Positions 9,056-18,041 of a stretch of DNA of 64,000 bases are shown here, in pieces. A program made the translations under genes and the position numbers. The DNA is from Terriglobus saanensis SP1PR4 (GTDB lineage: Bacteria > Acidobacteriota > Terriglobia > Terriglobales > Acidobacteriaceae), in NCBI RefSeq assembly GCF_000179915.2, contig NC_014963.1, positions 1,488,001 to 1,552,000 on the forward strand, read 5' to 3'. The notes beneath the pieces were generated by a model. The model searched no databases. It was not told the DNA's origin and saw nothing but the letters and a program-made list of their open reading frames with translations. Numbering within the stretch: the first letter of the stretch is position 1; every line of letters begins with the position of its first letter.

Positions 9056-10008
9056 ACAAGACTCCTTCACCGTGCTGCGTTCCAAGCAAAGCCCGCGCCG
9101 AACGTCTTGAAGCTTCGCAGGTGTACACCCAGCAGCGAAGCCGCGTAACCAACGGTTCGACAGAAGAGATGGTTCTGCTCAACGGCGGCAACTTTCTCAT
9201 GGGTACGGACTACGCCGCAGGTTTTCCTGCGGACGGTGAAGGTCCGGTGCGCCGCGTGACCGTGTCGCCTTTCTGGATCGATCGATACACGGTGCGCAAT
9301 CGCGAATTTGAAAAATTTACAGAAACTACAAACTACCAGACAGAGTCGGAGCGCTTCGGCTGGTCTTTTGTTTTCGAGGGAGATCTGGCTGATGAACTCA
9401 AAGTATCTCAGCAGGTGATCGGCGCCGAATGGTGGCGACGCATCGAGGGTGCGGACTGGCGACATCCCGAAGGGCCGCAGAGCCACATCGATAGCCGAGC
9501 CGATTATCCCGTCGTGCATGTCTCGTGGAACGACGCGTCCGCGTATGCAGTGTGGGCAGGCAAGCGGCTTCCCACAGAGGCTGAATGGGAGTTTGCGGCG
9601 CGCGGCGGATTGGAACAGGTTCTCTATCCCTGGGGCGACGATCTGACGCCGGAGGGCGAATACCGCTGCAACACATGGCAGGGAATCTTTCCCTCGTATA
9701 ACTCTGCGGAAGACGGTTTCGCGAGTACCTGCCCTTCTGACTCCTATCAGCCCAACGGATACGGCCTCTATTGCATGACGGGAAATGTGTGGGAGTGGTG
9801 CGCGGACTGGTTCGATCCCGAATACCATGTACACGCTACGCACATCGATCCGTTAGGACCTCCCCTCGGTTCTGCACGTGTGCTCAAGGGTGGTTCTTAT
9901 CTGTGCCATAAGTCCTACTGCAATCGGTATCGCGTTGCAGCGCGGTCCTCAAACACCCCCGACAGCGCGACGACGAATATGGGCTTCCGTTGCGTACGGG
10001 ATGTGTAG
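9052..10008 (+). CDS. Formylglycine-generating enzyme (sulfatase-activating, SUMF1 family)
   Basis: A 318-residue cytoplasmic protein. Many SUMF1-fold proteins are not true FGEs, but this one keeps the catalytic cysteine pair: Cys285 and Cys290 in [15 protein letters not shown], matching human FGE Cys336/Cys341, followed by [11 protein letters not shown] and GFRC. Other family signatures are [34 protein letters not shown] and GNVWEW. It should oxidise the active-site Cys of sulfatases to formylglycine, using copper and O2, before Tat export; the sulfatase upstream is the obvious client. An N-terminal Cys-Cys (residues 8-9) is present. The gene starts inside the end of the parvulin gene (ATGA). 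Confidence 0.93.
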   Translation: MNKTPSPCCVPSKARAERLEASQVYTQQRSRVTNGSTEEMVLLNGGNFLMGTDYAAGFPADGEGPVRRVTVSPFWIDRYTVRNREFEKFTETTNYQTESERFGWSFVFEGDLADELKVSQQVIGAEWWRRIEGADWRHPEGPQSHIDSRADYPVVHVSWNDASAYAVWAGKRLPTEAEWEFAARGGLEQVLYPWGDDLTPEGEYRCNTWQGIFPSYNSAEDGFASTCPSDSYQPNGYGLYCMTGNVWEWCADWFDPEYHVHATHIDPLGPPLGSARVLKGGSYLCHKSYCNRYRVAARSSNTPDSATTNMGFRCVRDV

Positions 10009-10050
10009 TTTGATCTCGTACATGTTCCATACGTATCTTTGTCCATCGCA

Positions 10051-11871
10051 ATGCGAAAATGGGGAATGAGTGATGCTGAGCAGGTTGAAAGTGTAAAGGA
10101 TGTAGCAGGCAAGAAGAGTCCGCTGTTTGGACGATGGGCTACCGGATCTCTTCTCGTGTTGGCTGCGTTGCTGGTTGCCGGGATCATCTCCGCGTGGCGC
10201 ACGAATGATGTGATGGCGAATCTCCCCTTTCTGCAGAAGGGTGGGAAGACAGGTGTATTAATCGCCAAGCAGAAGACACTCGTAGATGAGACTCCGTGGT
10301 CAACGGCACAGGCCATCGCCGCGCAGGCCGTCACACAGGAAGAACTCTCATACGCGCATGAAGCAGAGCGACTGGCAGACCATGATGTGGACCAGGCCTT
10401 CGCCGCAGCGCTGCGCACCGCCACGCTCCGGCAAAAGACGCTCACGGGCGCTGCCCTCGAAACACAGCAGCGTGTCGCGGAATTGGAAGCCACCGTCGCG
10501 TCGGATGCAGCTTCTATCAAGGACCTGACGGCCAAGGGCGGCGACGATCTGGAGATCGCGCAGGCTCAGCTAAGTTTGGATCAGGATGAACTAAGCGATG
10601 CGCGGGAAGACCTCGCGCGCGCCTCCGGTGATCGACGCGGTGAGATTCAGCAAGAGTTAACAGCGCGGCAAGCGGAGATGAAGAAGTTCGACGCCTCGCA
10701 GGGCACAGGCGAAATGGCTGCGATTTCGCTCAAGCGCTATCGCACGCTGGCGGGCCTGATTGGTGGGTGGCTTCGACAGAACCAACGCATCGCTTTACTC
10801 AATAGCGCAAAGGCTGCCTCAGATCAGGCGGCAGCGAAATTCAACGCAGAACACGACAGGTTAGAAGCCGTAGTGAAGGGGCAGAGCGGTGACGCCACGG
10901 ATGCCACCGCAAAGCGCGTCGCCGGCCTGAAGCGCCTGAGCCTCGAACGGCAACTCATGAGCATCTATGACGATCGCGTTGAGACCGAACAGCGTCTTGC
11001 GGGCGTGTATGACAAATGGGCCGCACAGGTCGCGCTGCAACACCGGCTCCTGGAACATCTCATTGTGGTGCAGGCCACGTGGATTGCGGTCATCCTGATC
11101 GTGGCGATCCTGATCAACGCCGTGGCGCGTCGATTTACAGAACATGAGTCGCTCGACCGGCGGAGAATGAGGACACTGAGCAGAATCTCCCGACTGGTGA
11201 TCCAGGTGCTCGCACTTCTCTCTGTGCTGCTCGTGATCTTTGGTCCACCCGATCAGATATCCACCGTGATCGGTTTGGCCACCGCTGGGTTGACGGTAGC
11301 GTTGCAGGACTTCATCCTGGCCTTTGTCGGTTGGTTCGTCCTGATGGGACGCAGCGGGATCGACGTGGGAGACGTCGTCGAGATCGACGGCGTAGCGGGT
11401 GAGGTTGTGGAGATCGGTCTCTTTCGCACCACGCTTCTGGAGACGGGAAACTGGACGGCCAAGGGACATCCCACCGGGCGTCGCGTCGCCTTCAGCAACA
11501 AGTACGCGATCAGCGGCAAGTTCTTCAACTTCTCAACGGCAGGGCAGTGGATGTGGGACGAACTTACTGTCACCGTGCCGGAGGATGAAGATACCTACGC
11601 GACCATTGAGCGTGTGCATAAAACCGTCGCGGCCACCACTGCGGACGATGCGCGACAGGCAGAGAGAGAATGGAAGAAGGCATCCAATGTCCACGGACTT
11701 GGAAGCTTTACCGCCGAGCCAGCGGTGAATCTACGTCCCTCCGGAAAAGGTGTCGACCTGGTCGTGCGCTACGTCACGCGGGCCAGTCAACGATTCGAAC
11801 AGAGAAACAAGCTTTATCAATGTGTGCTGGAAACCATGCACGCCCCCAAGGACGTAACGACACCGAAGTAA
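10051..11871 (+). CDS. Large mechanosensitive channel, MscS family
   Basis: About 606 residues. The start is uncertain: a TTG at 10039, the ATG at 10051 and the ATG at 10066 are all in frame and none has a clean ribosome binding site. One membrane segment near the N-terminus (TGSLLVLAALLVAGIISAW) is followed by a long helical, probably coiled-coil stretch (about residues 70-325). Then come three membrane helices, the last with the pore-lining type AGLTVALQDFILAFVGW, and the MscS beta domain (SGIDVGDVVEIDGVAGEVVEIGLFRTTLLE). The protein would open under membrane tension in the inner membrane and release osmolytes on hypo-osmotic shock. It begins about 40 nt after the FGE gene and may share its transcript by readthrough. 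Confidence 0.88.
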   Translation: MRKWGMSDAEQVESVKDVAGKKSPLFGRWATGSLLVLAALLVAGIISAWRTNDVMANLPFLQKGGKTGVLIAKQKTLVDETPWSTAQAIAAQAVTQEELSYAHEAERLADHDVDQAFAAALRTATLRQKTLTGAALETQQRVAELEATVASDAASIKDLTAKGGDDLEIAQAQLSLDQDELSDAREDLARASGDRRGEIQQELTARQAEMKKFDASQGTGEMAAISLKRYRTLAGLIGGWLRQNQRIALLNSAKAASDQAAAKFNAEHDRLEAVVKGQSGDATDATAKRVAGLKRLSLERQLMSIYDDRVETEQRLAGVYDKWAAQVALQHRLLEHLIVVQATWIAVILIVAILINAVARRFTEHESLDRRRMRTLSRISRLVIQVLALLSVLLVIFGPPDQISTVIGLATAGLTVALQDFILAFVGWFVLMGRSGIDVGDVVEIDGVAGEVVEIGLFRTTLLETGNWTAKGHPTGRRVAFSNKYAISGKFFNFSTAGQWMWDELTVTVPEDEDTYATIERVHKTVAATTADDARQAEREWKKASNVHGLGSFTAEPAVNLRPSGKGVDLVVRYVTRASQRFEQRNKLYQCVLETMHAPKDVTTPK

Positions 11872-11982
11872 GTCATGCGGCAGACCGTCGATCTTTCGCA
11901 AATCGTTGAGCTGGTGATGCTTCAGGATGGAACTCCCCCGTAACCCGATGTCGATCCCGCATCCCGAGTAAAATAAGAGGTC

Positions 11983-12564
11983 ATGGTATTTGTTCTCGAC
12001 AACTACGACTCCTTCACCTACAACCTGGTCCAGTACATGGGCGAACACGGTGTAGATATCGTCATCCGTCGCAACGATGAAGTCACGCCCGAAGAGGTTG
12101 CGGCCATGAAGCCCGACCGCATCCTCATCTCCCCCGGTCCCTGCACCCCGCAGGAAGCGGGAGCGTCCATCGGGATCATCCAGCACTATGCGAAGAACAA
12201 CATCAGCACGCCAATTCTGGGCGTTTGCCTCGGCCACCAGGCCATCGGCGCAGCCTTCGGCGGCAACGTCATCCGCGCGCCAAAACTGATGCACGGCAAG
12301 ACCAGCCTTGTCGAAAACGATGGCAAGACGATCTTCAAGGGTATACCGCACGAAATCACCTGCACACGCTACCACTCTCTCATCGTCAGCGCAGAGGGTC
12401 TGCCCGATGAGTTGGAGATCTCCGCCCGCACACGCGACGAAGCAGGCGACATCATCATGGGCCTGCGTCACCGCACTTTGCCCATAGAAGGTGTCCAGTT
12501 CCATCCCGAAAGTGTTCTTACTCAGCACGGACGCGAGATCATCGCCAACTTCTTAGCCCTGTGA
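11983..12564 (+). CDS. pabA: Anthranilate/aminodeoxychorismate synthase glutamine amidotransferase subunit
   Basis: A 193-residue class I glutamine amidotransferase. It opens with [16 protein letters not shown]; the oxyanion strand SPGPCTP, the nucleophile Cys82 in GVCLGHQ and the His174/Glu176 pair in FHPES are all present. It supplies ammonia from glutamine to TrpE (anthranilate, tryptophan) or PabB (aminodeoxychorismate, folate). No synthase component is adjacent, so sequence alone cannot decide between trpG and pabA, and it may serve both as in Bacillus. Its stop overlaps the GTG start of the next gene by 4 nt. Confidence 0.92.
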   Translation: MVFVLDNYDSFTYNLVQYMGEHGVDIVIRRNDEVTPEEVAAMKPDRILISPGPCTPQEAGASIGIIQHYAKNNISTPILGVCLGHQAIGAAFGGNVIRAPKLMHGKTSLVENDGKTIFKGIPHEITCTRYHSLIVSAEGLPDELEISARTRDEAGDIIMGLRHRTLPIEGVQFHPESVLTQHGREIIANFLAL

Positions 12565-13475
12565 TTCTTCAGCCGCACCTCCGCCAAACGTTGCCGACGC
12601 TCTTCGCAGCGTTTCTCGGCATGGCTTGCTGCGGAAAGTCTCATGGTCAAAAGCCGATCGGCACACTCTCCACAAACGACGCGCAGATCTCCGGAACGGT
12701 GAACGTCCAACGCAACTCCGCCGAGATTCAGAGCAGCGGAACCGTGACTGCAGGCGGCAGGACCGCCGAAATCTCCCTCACCCGTGGTGGCAAAGTCCTT
12801 ATCTGCACCACCAGCACGGTGCATCTCACGCAGAGCAATAACGAAAACGCTCCTCTGCTGTTGGCACTCAATCGCGGAGCCTTTGAGATCCACATGAGCG
12901 CCAACGCGCAGGACGCGATTCTCACCCCCGACCTCCGCTTCGATCTCTCGGAAGCGGCTCCGCTCGATCTCCGCATGCGCGTTACGCCCAATGGCGACAC
13001 CTGCGTCGAAAATCGAGGAAAATCTGCTCCAGTGCTGCATGTCACCGAGCAGTTCGGCGGCGGCGGGTACTTCATTAAACCTGGCCAACGTGTCCTCTTT
13101 GAGCACGGAAGCGTGCGCGAAGTCGTCGACCGCGAAAGCTCCAACTGCGGCTGCCCGACGGGTCTCGTCGCCTCCAGCAATGACCCCAAGGCATTCCCCG
13201 AAGCCGTCAGCCAGGGCCTCACTCCGCCGCACGTACCGCAGGCTCCTCCGGGAGAGATGCACGCGCAGGTCTCCGCCACCATCGCCTACAACGGCAACGA
13301 ACCCGTCCCAACCGATACGGCAGCGGCCCCCACGCTCTCCGCAACAAGCGCACAGGCAAGCGCCCCAGCTCCGCAGCAAACCACCCTTCAGCCAGCAGAG
13401 CGGCCGAAGGCGCCAAACCCCTTCCGCGCCATCGGTCACTTCTTCCGCCGGATCTTCGGCGGCGGTGGGAGCTAA
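12561..13475 (+). CDS. Secreted FecR-like/unknown protein with Pro/Ala-rich tail
   Basis: A 304-residue protein of unknown function. The GTG start overlaps the glutaminase stop (GTGA). The N-terminus holds a hydrophobic signal ([20 protein letters not shown]) that suggests export, possibly with lipidation at the Cys pair. Residues about 35-190 are beta-rich and weakly recall FecR-type domains ([19 protein letters not shown], then a C-terminal [16 protein letters not shown]). A Cys-rich SSNCGCPTG and a long Pro/Ala/Thr-rich linker follow, with a basic C-terminus ([17 protein letters not shown]). Downstream genes give no functional hint. The call as a real gene is good; the family call is weak. 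Confidence 0.65.
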   Translation: MILQPHLRQTLPTLFAAFLGMACCGKSHGQKPIGTLSTNDAQISGTVNVQRNSAEIQSSGTVTAGGRTAEISLTRGGKVLICTTSTVHLTQSNNENAPLLLALNRGAFEIHMSANAQDAILTPDLRFDLSEAAPLDLRMRVTPNGDTCVENRGKSAPVLHVTEQFGGGGYFIKPGQRVLFEHGSVREVVDRESSNCGCPTGLVASSNDPKAFPEAVSQGLTPPHVPQAPPGEMHAQVSATIAYNGNEPVPTDTAAAPTLSATSAQASAPAPQQTTLQPAERPKAPNPFRAIGHFFRRIFGGGGS

Positions 13476-13562
13476 GCCTCGTAGGCTACAATCGGAGTGC
13501 TAAAGACGTGCGTTTGCTCCGTCTTTTCACGTATTTCTAAAACGGAATCAGGAGTTTTTCTT

Positions 13563-14123
13563 ATGAGTATCCCCGCTACCCAGATGCGTCCGGGCATGAT
13601 CATCAAGCACAACAACGTGCTGCACTCTGTCTTCGCAGTCGAGCACCGCACCCCCGGCAATCTGCGTGCGTTCATCCAGGCCAAGCTGCGCAACCTGACG
13701 TCCAACGCCATGTTCGAGCATCGCTTCCGCTCCGGCGACGCCATCGACCGCGTCATCGTCGACGAAATCGCGATGGAGTACCTCTACAACGACGGCGACG
13801 ACTACTACTTCATGGACACGCAGAACTACGAGCAGACGAACCTGAAGCGTGACACCCTCGGCGACGCTGTAGAGTTCCTGATTCCCAACCTCAACATCAG
13901 CGTCAGCTTCTACGACGGGAAAGCCGTCGGCATCGAACTGCCGGGAGTCGTGGAGATGACCGTCATCGAAACTGAACCCGGCATCAAGTCGGCAACGGCC
14001 TCCTCGGTCAGCAAGCCTGCCAAGACAGAGACCGGCCTCGTCGTTCAGGTGCCTGCTTTTATCAATGAAGGCGAAAAGATCCGCGTCGATACCGCCGAAG
14101 GTGCCTACATGAGCCGCGCATAA
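13563..14123 (+). CDS. efp: Elongation factor P
   Basis: 186 residues in the usual three-barrel layout: KOW-like domain I (about 1-65), domain II with MEYLYNDGDDYYFMD, and domain III ending VPAFINEGEKIRVDTAEGAYMSR. The ATG at 13563 is chosen because CAGGAG lies 12 nt upstream and the protein then begins like other EF-Ps (MSIPATQMRPGMII). EF-P enters the ribosomal E site and rescues stalls at polyproline. The loop that carries the modified Lys34 in E. coli reads RTPGNLRAF here, so the tip residue aligned with Lys34 is Asn33, not Lys or Arg. A terminator follows directly. Confidence 0.95.
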   Translation: MSIPATQMRPGMIIKHNNVLHSVFAVEHRTPGNLRAFIQAKLRNLTSNAMFEHRFRSGDAIDRVIVDEIAMEYLYNDGDDYYFMDTQNYEQTNLKRDTLGDAVEFLIPNLNISVSFYDGKAVGIELPGVVEMTVIETEPGIKSATASSVSKPAKTETGLVVQVPAFINEGEKIRVDTAEGAYMSRA

Positions 14124-14142
14124 ATCCTTCGCAACTTCCATC

Positions 14143-14169
14143 AGCGCGAAGCTTCGGCTTCGCGCTTTT
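14143..14169 (+). terminator. Intrinsic terminator after efp
   Basis: A 10-bp stem (14143-14152 with 14157-14166) closed by a TTCG tetraloop and followed by T residues. Confidence 0.85.
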
Positions 14170-14214
14170 GCTTGCGATACGGATCGTGACAGGTGCATCC
14201 TAGAGGGCATGAGT

Positions 14215-15120
14215 ATGGAACGCGTCAAGACTGAGATGTTGCATCTGGCCTATGAAGACAGCGGCCCTAAAAAAGGCGAGCCCGTTCTCCTTGTACACGG
14301 CTGGCCGGAGTCGCCCCGGTGCTGGGATGGTGTTCTGCCTCTCCTGCATAAAGCGGGCTATCGCACAATCGCGCCCTACCTCCGTGGCTATGGACCCACG
14401 GGGTTTCGCTCGCATCTGATCGGGCGCAATCCCCGGCGCACAGGACAGGCTGTGGCCTTTGCTCAGGATGTCATCGATCTCGCCGACAAGCTCAAGCTGA
14501 CCACCTTCGATTTCGTAGGACACGACTGGGGCGCACGCACAGGCTATGCTCTGTCGGCTCTCTTTCCCCAGAGGCTCAAGAGTCTGACTGCACTCTCCGT
14601 CCCCTTTGTGCCAGGACCGATGAAGGTCACCAGTCTGCCGCTTGCTCGGGCGCTCTGGTACCAGTGGTACCTCTGCAGCCATCCGGGAGCCAGGGACTTC
14701 GCACGCAACCCCATCAAGTTTGCCCGCATGCAATGGGAGACATGGAGCCCTGAAGGCTGGTTTACAGAAAGCCAATTTGAAGAAGCAGCAAAAAGCTGGG
14801 CCAGCGAGGACTTCATCGAAGTCACGCTCCACGCCTACCGTTCACGTTGGGGACATGCACCGACAGATCCGAAGTACGACCTTCTCAACGATCGTTATGA
14901 AAGCACCTTGTCCCTCCCTACACCGACGTTATTGATTCATGGCCTTGAGGATCGCTGCGATCTGGCCGAAACGACCGACGGCGCAGGACGCAGCTTTACC
15001 GGGGGCTACCGCCGCGCGCTACTCGACGGAGTCGGACATTTCGTATCGCGCGAGGCTCCCAGGGAGACTGCCCAGGAGATCCTCTCGCACCTCGCCTACG
15101 TCAGAGAGGTCAGGGCATGA
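14215..15120 (+). CDS. Alpha/beta hydrolase, epoxide hydrolase-like
   Basis: About 301 residues. ATGs at 14209 and 14215 are both possible; GAGGG (14203-14207) is 7 nt from the second, which I prefer. The fold is shown by LLVHGWPES (oxyanion HGWP), nucleophile Asp104 in VGHDWGA, an Asp in GLEDRCD and catalytic His275 in GVGHFVSREAP. An Asp nucleophile together with HGWP points to epoxide hydrolases or haloalkane dehalogenases rather than esterases. The substrate is unknown. The stop overlaps the acylphosphatase start (ATGA), so the two are translated together. Confidence 0.85.
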   Translation: MERVKTEMLHLAYEDSGPKKGEPVLLVHGWPESPRCWDGVLPLLHKAGYRTIAPYLRGYGPTGFRSHLIGRNPRRTGQAVAFAQDVIDLADKLKLTTFDFVGHDWGARTGYALSALFPQRLKSLTALSVPFVPGPMKVTSLPLARALWYQWYLCSHPGARDFARNPIKFARMQWETWSPEGWFTESQFEEAAKSWASEDFIEVTLHAYRSRWGHAPTDPKYDLLNDRYESTLSLPTPTLLIHGLEDRCDLAETTDGAGRSFTGGYRRALLDGVGHFVSREAPRETAQEILSHLAYVREVRA

Positions 15121-15401
15121 TCGTTCGTCACTATCAGGTAGAGGGTCGCGTCCAGGGCGTGGGCTTTCGCTGGTATGTCCATCGCGAGGCGGCCGAAATC
15201 GGACTGCGCGGCTGGGTGCGCAATACCCATGACGGTCACGTGGAAGCCGTGGCCGCAGGCGCGCCAGAGCAGATCGAAGAACTGGAAGTAGCCCTTCGGA
15301 AGGGCTCACGCGGAAGCCGTGTGGACCGCGTGCGCATTCACGATCTCGAAGATGCCGAAGCGGAAAAACTAGGACAGTTCCAGATCGAAGGGGCCTGGTG
15401 A
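15117..15401 (+). CDS. acyP: Acylphosphatase
   Basis: A 94-residue single-domain protein with the two family signatures: GRVQGVGFRWYV (phosphate loop with catalytic Arg) and GWVRNTHDGHVEA (catalytic Asn). It hydrolyses acyl phosphates such as 1,3-bisphosphoglycerate and carbamoyl phosphate in the cytoplasm. It overlaps the preceding hydrolase gene by 4 nt and precedes apt by 27 nt, so an operon is likely. Confidence 0.93.
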   Translation: MIVRHYQVEGRVQGVGFRWYVHREAAEIGLRGWVRNTHDGHVEAVAAGAPEQIEELEVALRKGSRGSRVDRVRIHDLEDAEAEKLGQFQIEGAW

Positions 15402-15428
15402 CGTCGCAAGGTCGTCTAAGATAAGGAA

Positions 15429-15968
15429 ATGCAAAACGCCATCAACTGCGAGCCCTTGAAGGACCTTGTCCGTACCGTTCCCGACTTTCCCAAACCCGGA
15501 ATTCTCTTCTACGACATCACCACTCTCCTCAAAGACAAGGCCGGATTTGCGCAGATGATCGATGCTCTGGCGGCGCATTACATCGGCAAGGACGTCGATC
15601 TCATCCTCGGCATCGAGGCACGCGGATTTATCTTCGGACCTGCAATGGCCTACCGCCTGAATGCAGGATTTGTGCCCGTGCGCAAACCGAAGAAGCTCCC
15701 TGCCCCAACCGCCAAGGTGACCTACGATCTTGAATACGGTTCCGACTCCCTAGAAATTCACCTGGATGCGATTGAACCCGGCCAGCGTGTGGTCATCGTG
15801 GATGATCTTCTGGCAACTGGCGGCACCATGCAGGCGACCGTGCAACTGGTGAAGCAGCTTGGCGGCGAAATCGCGGGACTCGCCTTCGCCGTAGAACTAG
15901 ACTTTCTCCGCGGGCGCCAGAAGTTTGCGGAATATGACGTCTTCAGTCTTCTGCATTACAGCGAATAG
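15429..15968 (+). CDS. apt: Adenine phosphoribosyltransferase
   Basis: 179 residues, the standard Apt length. Seen: [18 protein letters not shown] near the N-terminus, [13 protein letters not shown], and the PRPP-binding loop [15 protein letters not shown]. It salvages adenine by transfer to PRPP, giving AMP and pyrophosphate. It probably forms an operon with the hydrolase and acylphosphatase genes upstream. Confidence 0.97.
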   Translation: MQNAINCEPLKDLVRTVPDFPKPGILFYDITTLLKDKAGFAQMIDALAAHYIGKDVDLILGIEARGFIFGPAMAYRLNAGFVPVRKPKKLPAPTAKVTYDLEYGSDSLEIHLDAIEPGQRVVIVDDLLATGGTMQATVQLVKQLGGEIAGLAFAVELDFLRGRQKFAEYDVFSLLHYSE

Positions 15969-15989
15969 CCGGAATCGATAATTCTTCCC

Positions 15990-16014
15990 GCCGCATCTAA
16001 CCTATGGATGCGGC
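15990..16014 (+). terminator. Weak hairpin after apt
   Basis: An 8-bp G+C-rich stem (15990-15997 with 16007-16014) with a 9-nt loop, followed by GTTCT rather than a real T-run. It could attenuate transcription into the dehydrogenase gene. Confidence 0.4.
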
Positions 16015-16052
16015 GTTCTGCCGTCTGCCAAACCCCAGGAGATTCTTCATAC

Positions 16053-17096
16053 ATGCTTCCCTCTCACGGATACGCCGCGCATAGCGCGACTGAATCTCTC
16101 GTTCCCTTTAAGTTTGAGCGTCGCGATGTTGGTCCCGATGATGTCCTGATCGACATTAAGTTCTGTGGTATCTGCCACTCCGACATTCATCAGGCTAAAA
16201 ATGAGTGGGGCAACTCCCTTTACCCGATGGTTCCAGGACACGAAATCGTAGGCGTGGTGACCCAGGTCGGTGCCAACGTTAAAAAGTTCAAGACCGGCGA
16301 CTTTGCCGGTGTGGGCTGTATGGTCAACTCCTGCAAGGAGTGCGATAGCTGCACCGCGGGAGAAGAGCAGTACTGCGATCGTCAGCAGATCGTCTTCACT
16401 TACAACTCAAAAGAGAAGGATGGAAGCCTGACTTTTGGCGGTTATTCGAATCAGATTGTCGTCAATCAGGAGTTTGTCCTCAGCGTATCTTCCAAGCTGA
16501 ATCTGGCAGCCGTAGCGCCGCTTCTTTGCGCGGGCATCACAACGTACTCTCCCCTGAAGCATTGGAACGTCGGTCCCGGGATGAAGGTCGGCGTCGTTGG
16601 CCTTGGTGGTCTGGGTCATATGGCACTCAAGTTTTCGCATGCCTTCGGCGCTAAGACTGTACAGTTCACCACCTCCCCCGGCAAGATTGCAGACGCGAAG
16701 GCCCTGGGCGCGGATGAAGTGGTCGTCTCGAAGAATGCGGACGAGATGGCAAAGCACGCCGGCACGTTCGATTTCATTCTGGACTGCGTCTCCGCAGAGC
16801 ACGATGTGAATGCCTATCTCGCACTCCTTAAACGCGATGGTGCGCTTTGCCTCGTAGGAGCCCCCGAGAAACCAATCTCCGTCGCCGCATTTTCCCTGAT
16901 TCCAGGGCGCAAAGCGGTCGCAGGATCGACCATCGGTGGCATTCGCGAGACGCAGGAGATGCTGGATTTCTGTGCGGAGAAGGGAATTGTCTCTGACTTC
17001 GAGATGACGAGCTTCGACAAACTGGATGAGGCCTATGACCGTGTACTTAAGAGCGATGTAAAGTACCGCTTCGTTCTGGACACCACGACGCTGTAA
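16053..17096 (+). CDS. Zinc-dependent NAD(P) alcohol/aldehyde dehydrogenase (YahK/cinnamyl type)
   Basis: 347 residues from the ATG at 16053, which AGGAG precedes by 11 nt. Catalytic zinc ligands are Cys41 (FCGICHSDIH), His63/Glu64 (PGHE) and Cys159; the structural zinc is held by Cys94, 97, 100 and 108 in CKECDSCTAGEEQYC. The Rossmann motif GLGGLGH is at about 183-189. The order and spacing fit the cinnamyl-alcohol-dehydrogenase/YahK/AdhC branch, which reduces a broad range of aldehydes and usually prefers NADPH. The physiological substrate is not evident from the neighbours. Confidence 0.93.
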   Translation: MLPSHGYAAHSATESLVPFKFERRDVGPDDVLIDIKFCGICHSDIHQAKNEWGNSLYPMVPGHEIVGVVTQVGANVKKFKTGDFAGVGCMVNSCKECDSCTAGEEQYCDRQQIVFTYNSKEKDGSLTFGGYSNQIVVNQEFVLSVSSKLNLAAVAPLLCAGITTYSPLKHWNVGPGMKVGVVGLGGLGHMALKFSHAFGAKTVQFTTSPGKIADAKALGADEVVVSKNADEMAKHAGTFDFILDCVSAEHDVNAYLALLKRDGALCLVGAPEKPISVAAFSLIPGRKAVAGSTIGGIRETQEMLDFCAEKGIVSDFEMTSFDKLDEAYDRVLKSDVKYRFVLDTTTL

Positions 17097-17113
17097 TCAC
17101 GGATCGGCAAGAC

Positions 17114-17148
17114 AAAGGGCGAGGACGCAACAGCGTCTTCGCCCTTTT
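17114..17148. terminator. Bidirectional terminator between convergent genes
   Basis: A 15-bp stem (17114-17128 with 17133-17147, one G-U pair) with loop AACA and A/T tracts on both sides. It ends the dehydrogenase gene on the plus strand, and its edge touches the stop codon of the minus-strand gene. Confidence 0.85.
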
Positions 17149-17410
17149 ATCGTTCTTCTGTAATTTGGAGGGTATCTCCAGCGGCGAGATATTTCTTCCT
17201 GAGAAACCAGGCTTCCATCTTTTCCCGGAGCAGATCCAGCGGAACGCGATGACCCGCCTCCATTACGCCATCCGCGATGGGCAGTGTGTCGTCAAAGATC
17301 GCGTCGTTCGTGAAATTTCGCATGGCGAAATTGTCGATCCAGCCCACAGGACAGGGAATTGCCTTGCCTTCGGGCGAAACGTATTCCACATGCAGGGTGT
17401 GTGCGAACAC
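17147..17410 (-). CDS. Unknown protein, second gene of a minus-strand pair
   Basis: An 87-residue product if it starts at the GTG at 17410, five bases after the stop of the upstream gene. The sequence looks like real protein (FAHTLHVEYVSPEGKAIP, then NDAIFDDTLPIADGVMEAG and LLREKMEAWFLRKKYLAAG) and ends in LQITEER. I recognise no family. No Shine-Dalgarno is visible, so it relies on translational coupling or is the remaining part of one frameshifted gene with the frame upstream. It is soluble, with no signal or membrane segment. Confidence 0.6.
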   Translation of the reverse strand: MFAHTLHVEYVSPEGKAIPCPVGWIDNFAMRNFTNDAIFDDTLPIADGVMEAGHRVPLDLLREKMEAWFLRKKYLAAGDTLQITEER

Positions 17411-17415
17411 GCCGG

Positions 17416-17838
17416 TTAGTCGACCGCGAGTTCGCCCATCAGCAACTCGGGTTTCACATTGGAATCGATCACGGGCAGCGAGGGCAGCAGGGCAGTGCTT
17501 CCAGCTTCGCGAACCACAGCCTCCACGTTTTCCAATACTTCCTCGACCGTCATCGTGTAGATCTCGCGCCCGTTGTCGTAACCGTTCTCGACGATGGTCT
17601 TGAGATACCGTCCCGCAGCCTGCGCGGCGGCGTAATCGGTGATCACGAAGCCCGTCCGGCGCTTCTGTTCGATCCACGCGGTGTTGGGCATGGCGATCCA
17701 CATGGGCCGTCCGTTCACGGCAAAACGGATGTCGGTGGCGTCTGCATGGCGCGTGGCGATGGCGACCATCGTCGCCTTCCAGGTGCAATGCAGGTCTTCG
17801 CCGGTCCAGCGGTCGGTCACATGGAAGTCTTCATACAT
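17416..17838 (-). CDS. Unknown protein, first gene of a minus-strand pair
   Basis: About 140 residues from the ATG at 17838 (MYEDFHVTDRWTGEDLHC); a TTG at 17874 in frame is an alternative and neither has a good ribosome binding site. Features: CTWKATMVAIATRHADATDI, GRPMWIAMPNTAWIEQKRR, an amphipathic helix YTMTVEEVLENVEAVVRE, and a tidy C-terminus LLMGELAVD. There is no signal peptide. I do not recognise the family. It is transcribed away from the TPR gene and directly upstream of the 87-residue gene. Confidence 0.65.
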   Translation of the reverse strand: MYEDFHVTDRWTGEDLHCTWKATMVAIATRHADATDIRFAVNGRPMWIAMPNTAWIEQKRRTGFVITDYAAAQAAGRYLKTIVENGYDNGREIYTMTVEEVLENVEAVVREAGSTALLPSLPVIDSNVKPELLMGELAVD

Positions 17839-18041
17839 GCTGTAAGCGTAATGGCTGGGCAGGACGGAGAGCAAGCGGCTTGCGGAAGGTTGTTGCCAAC
17901 TGTGTTGCTGGGCAAGGATTTGCGCTGGTAGACTTGAGGGGCTGCTGTGGTGTGCGTTCTGGCTCGACCGGGATTGCCTCCGCCCTTCGAAGACCCCTCA
18001 AAATGGATCGAAGCAGACACTTTTTGCAAGAAGGAACACCC

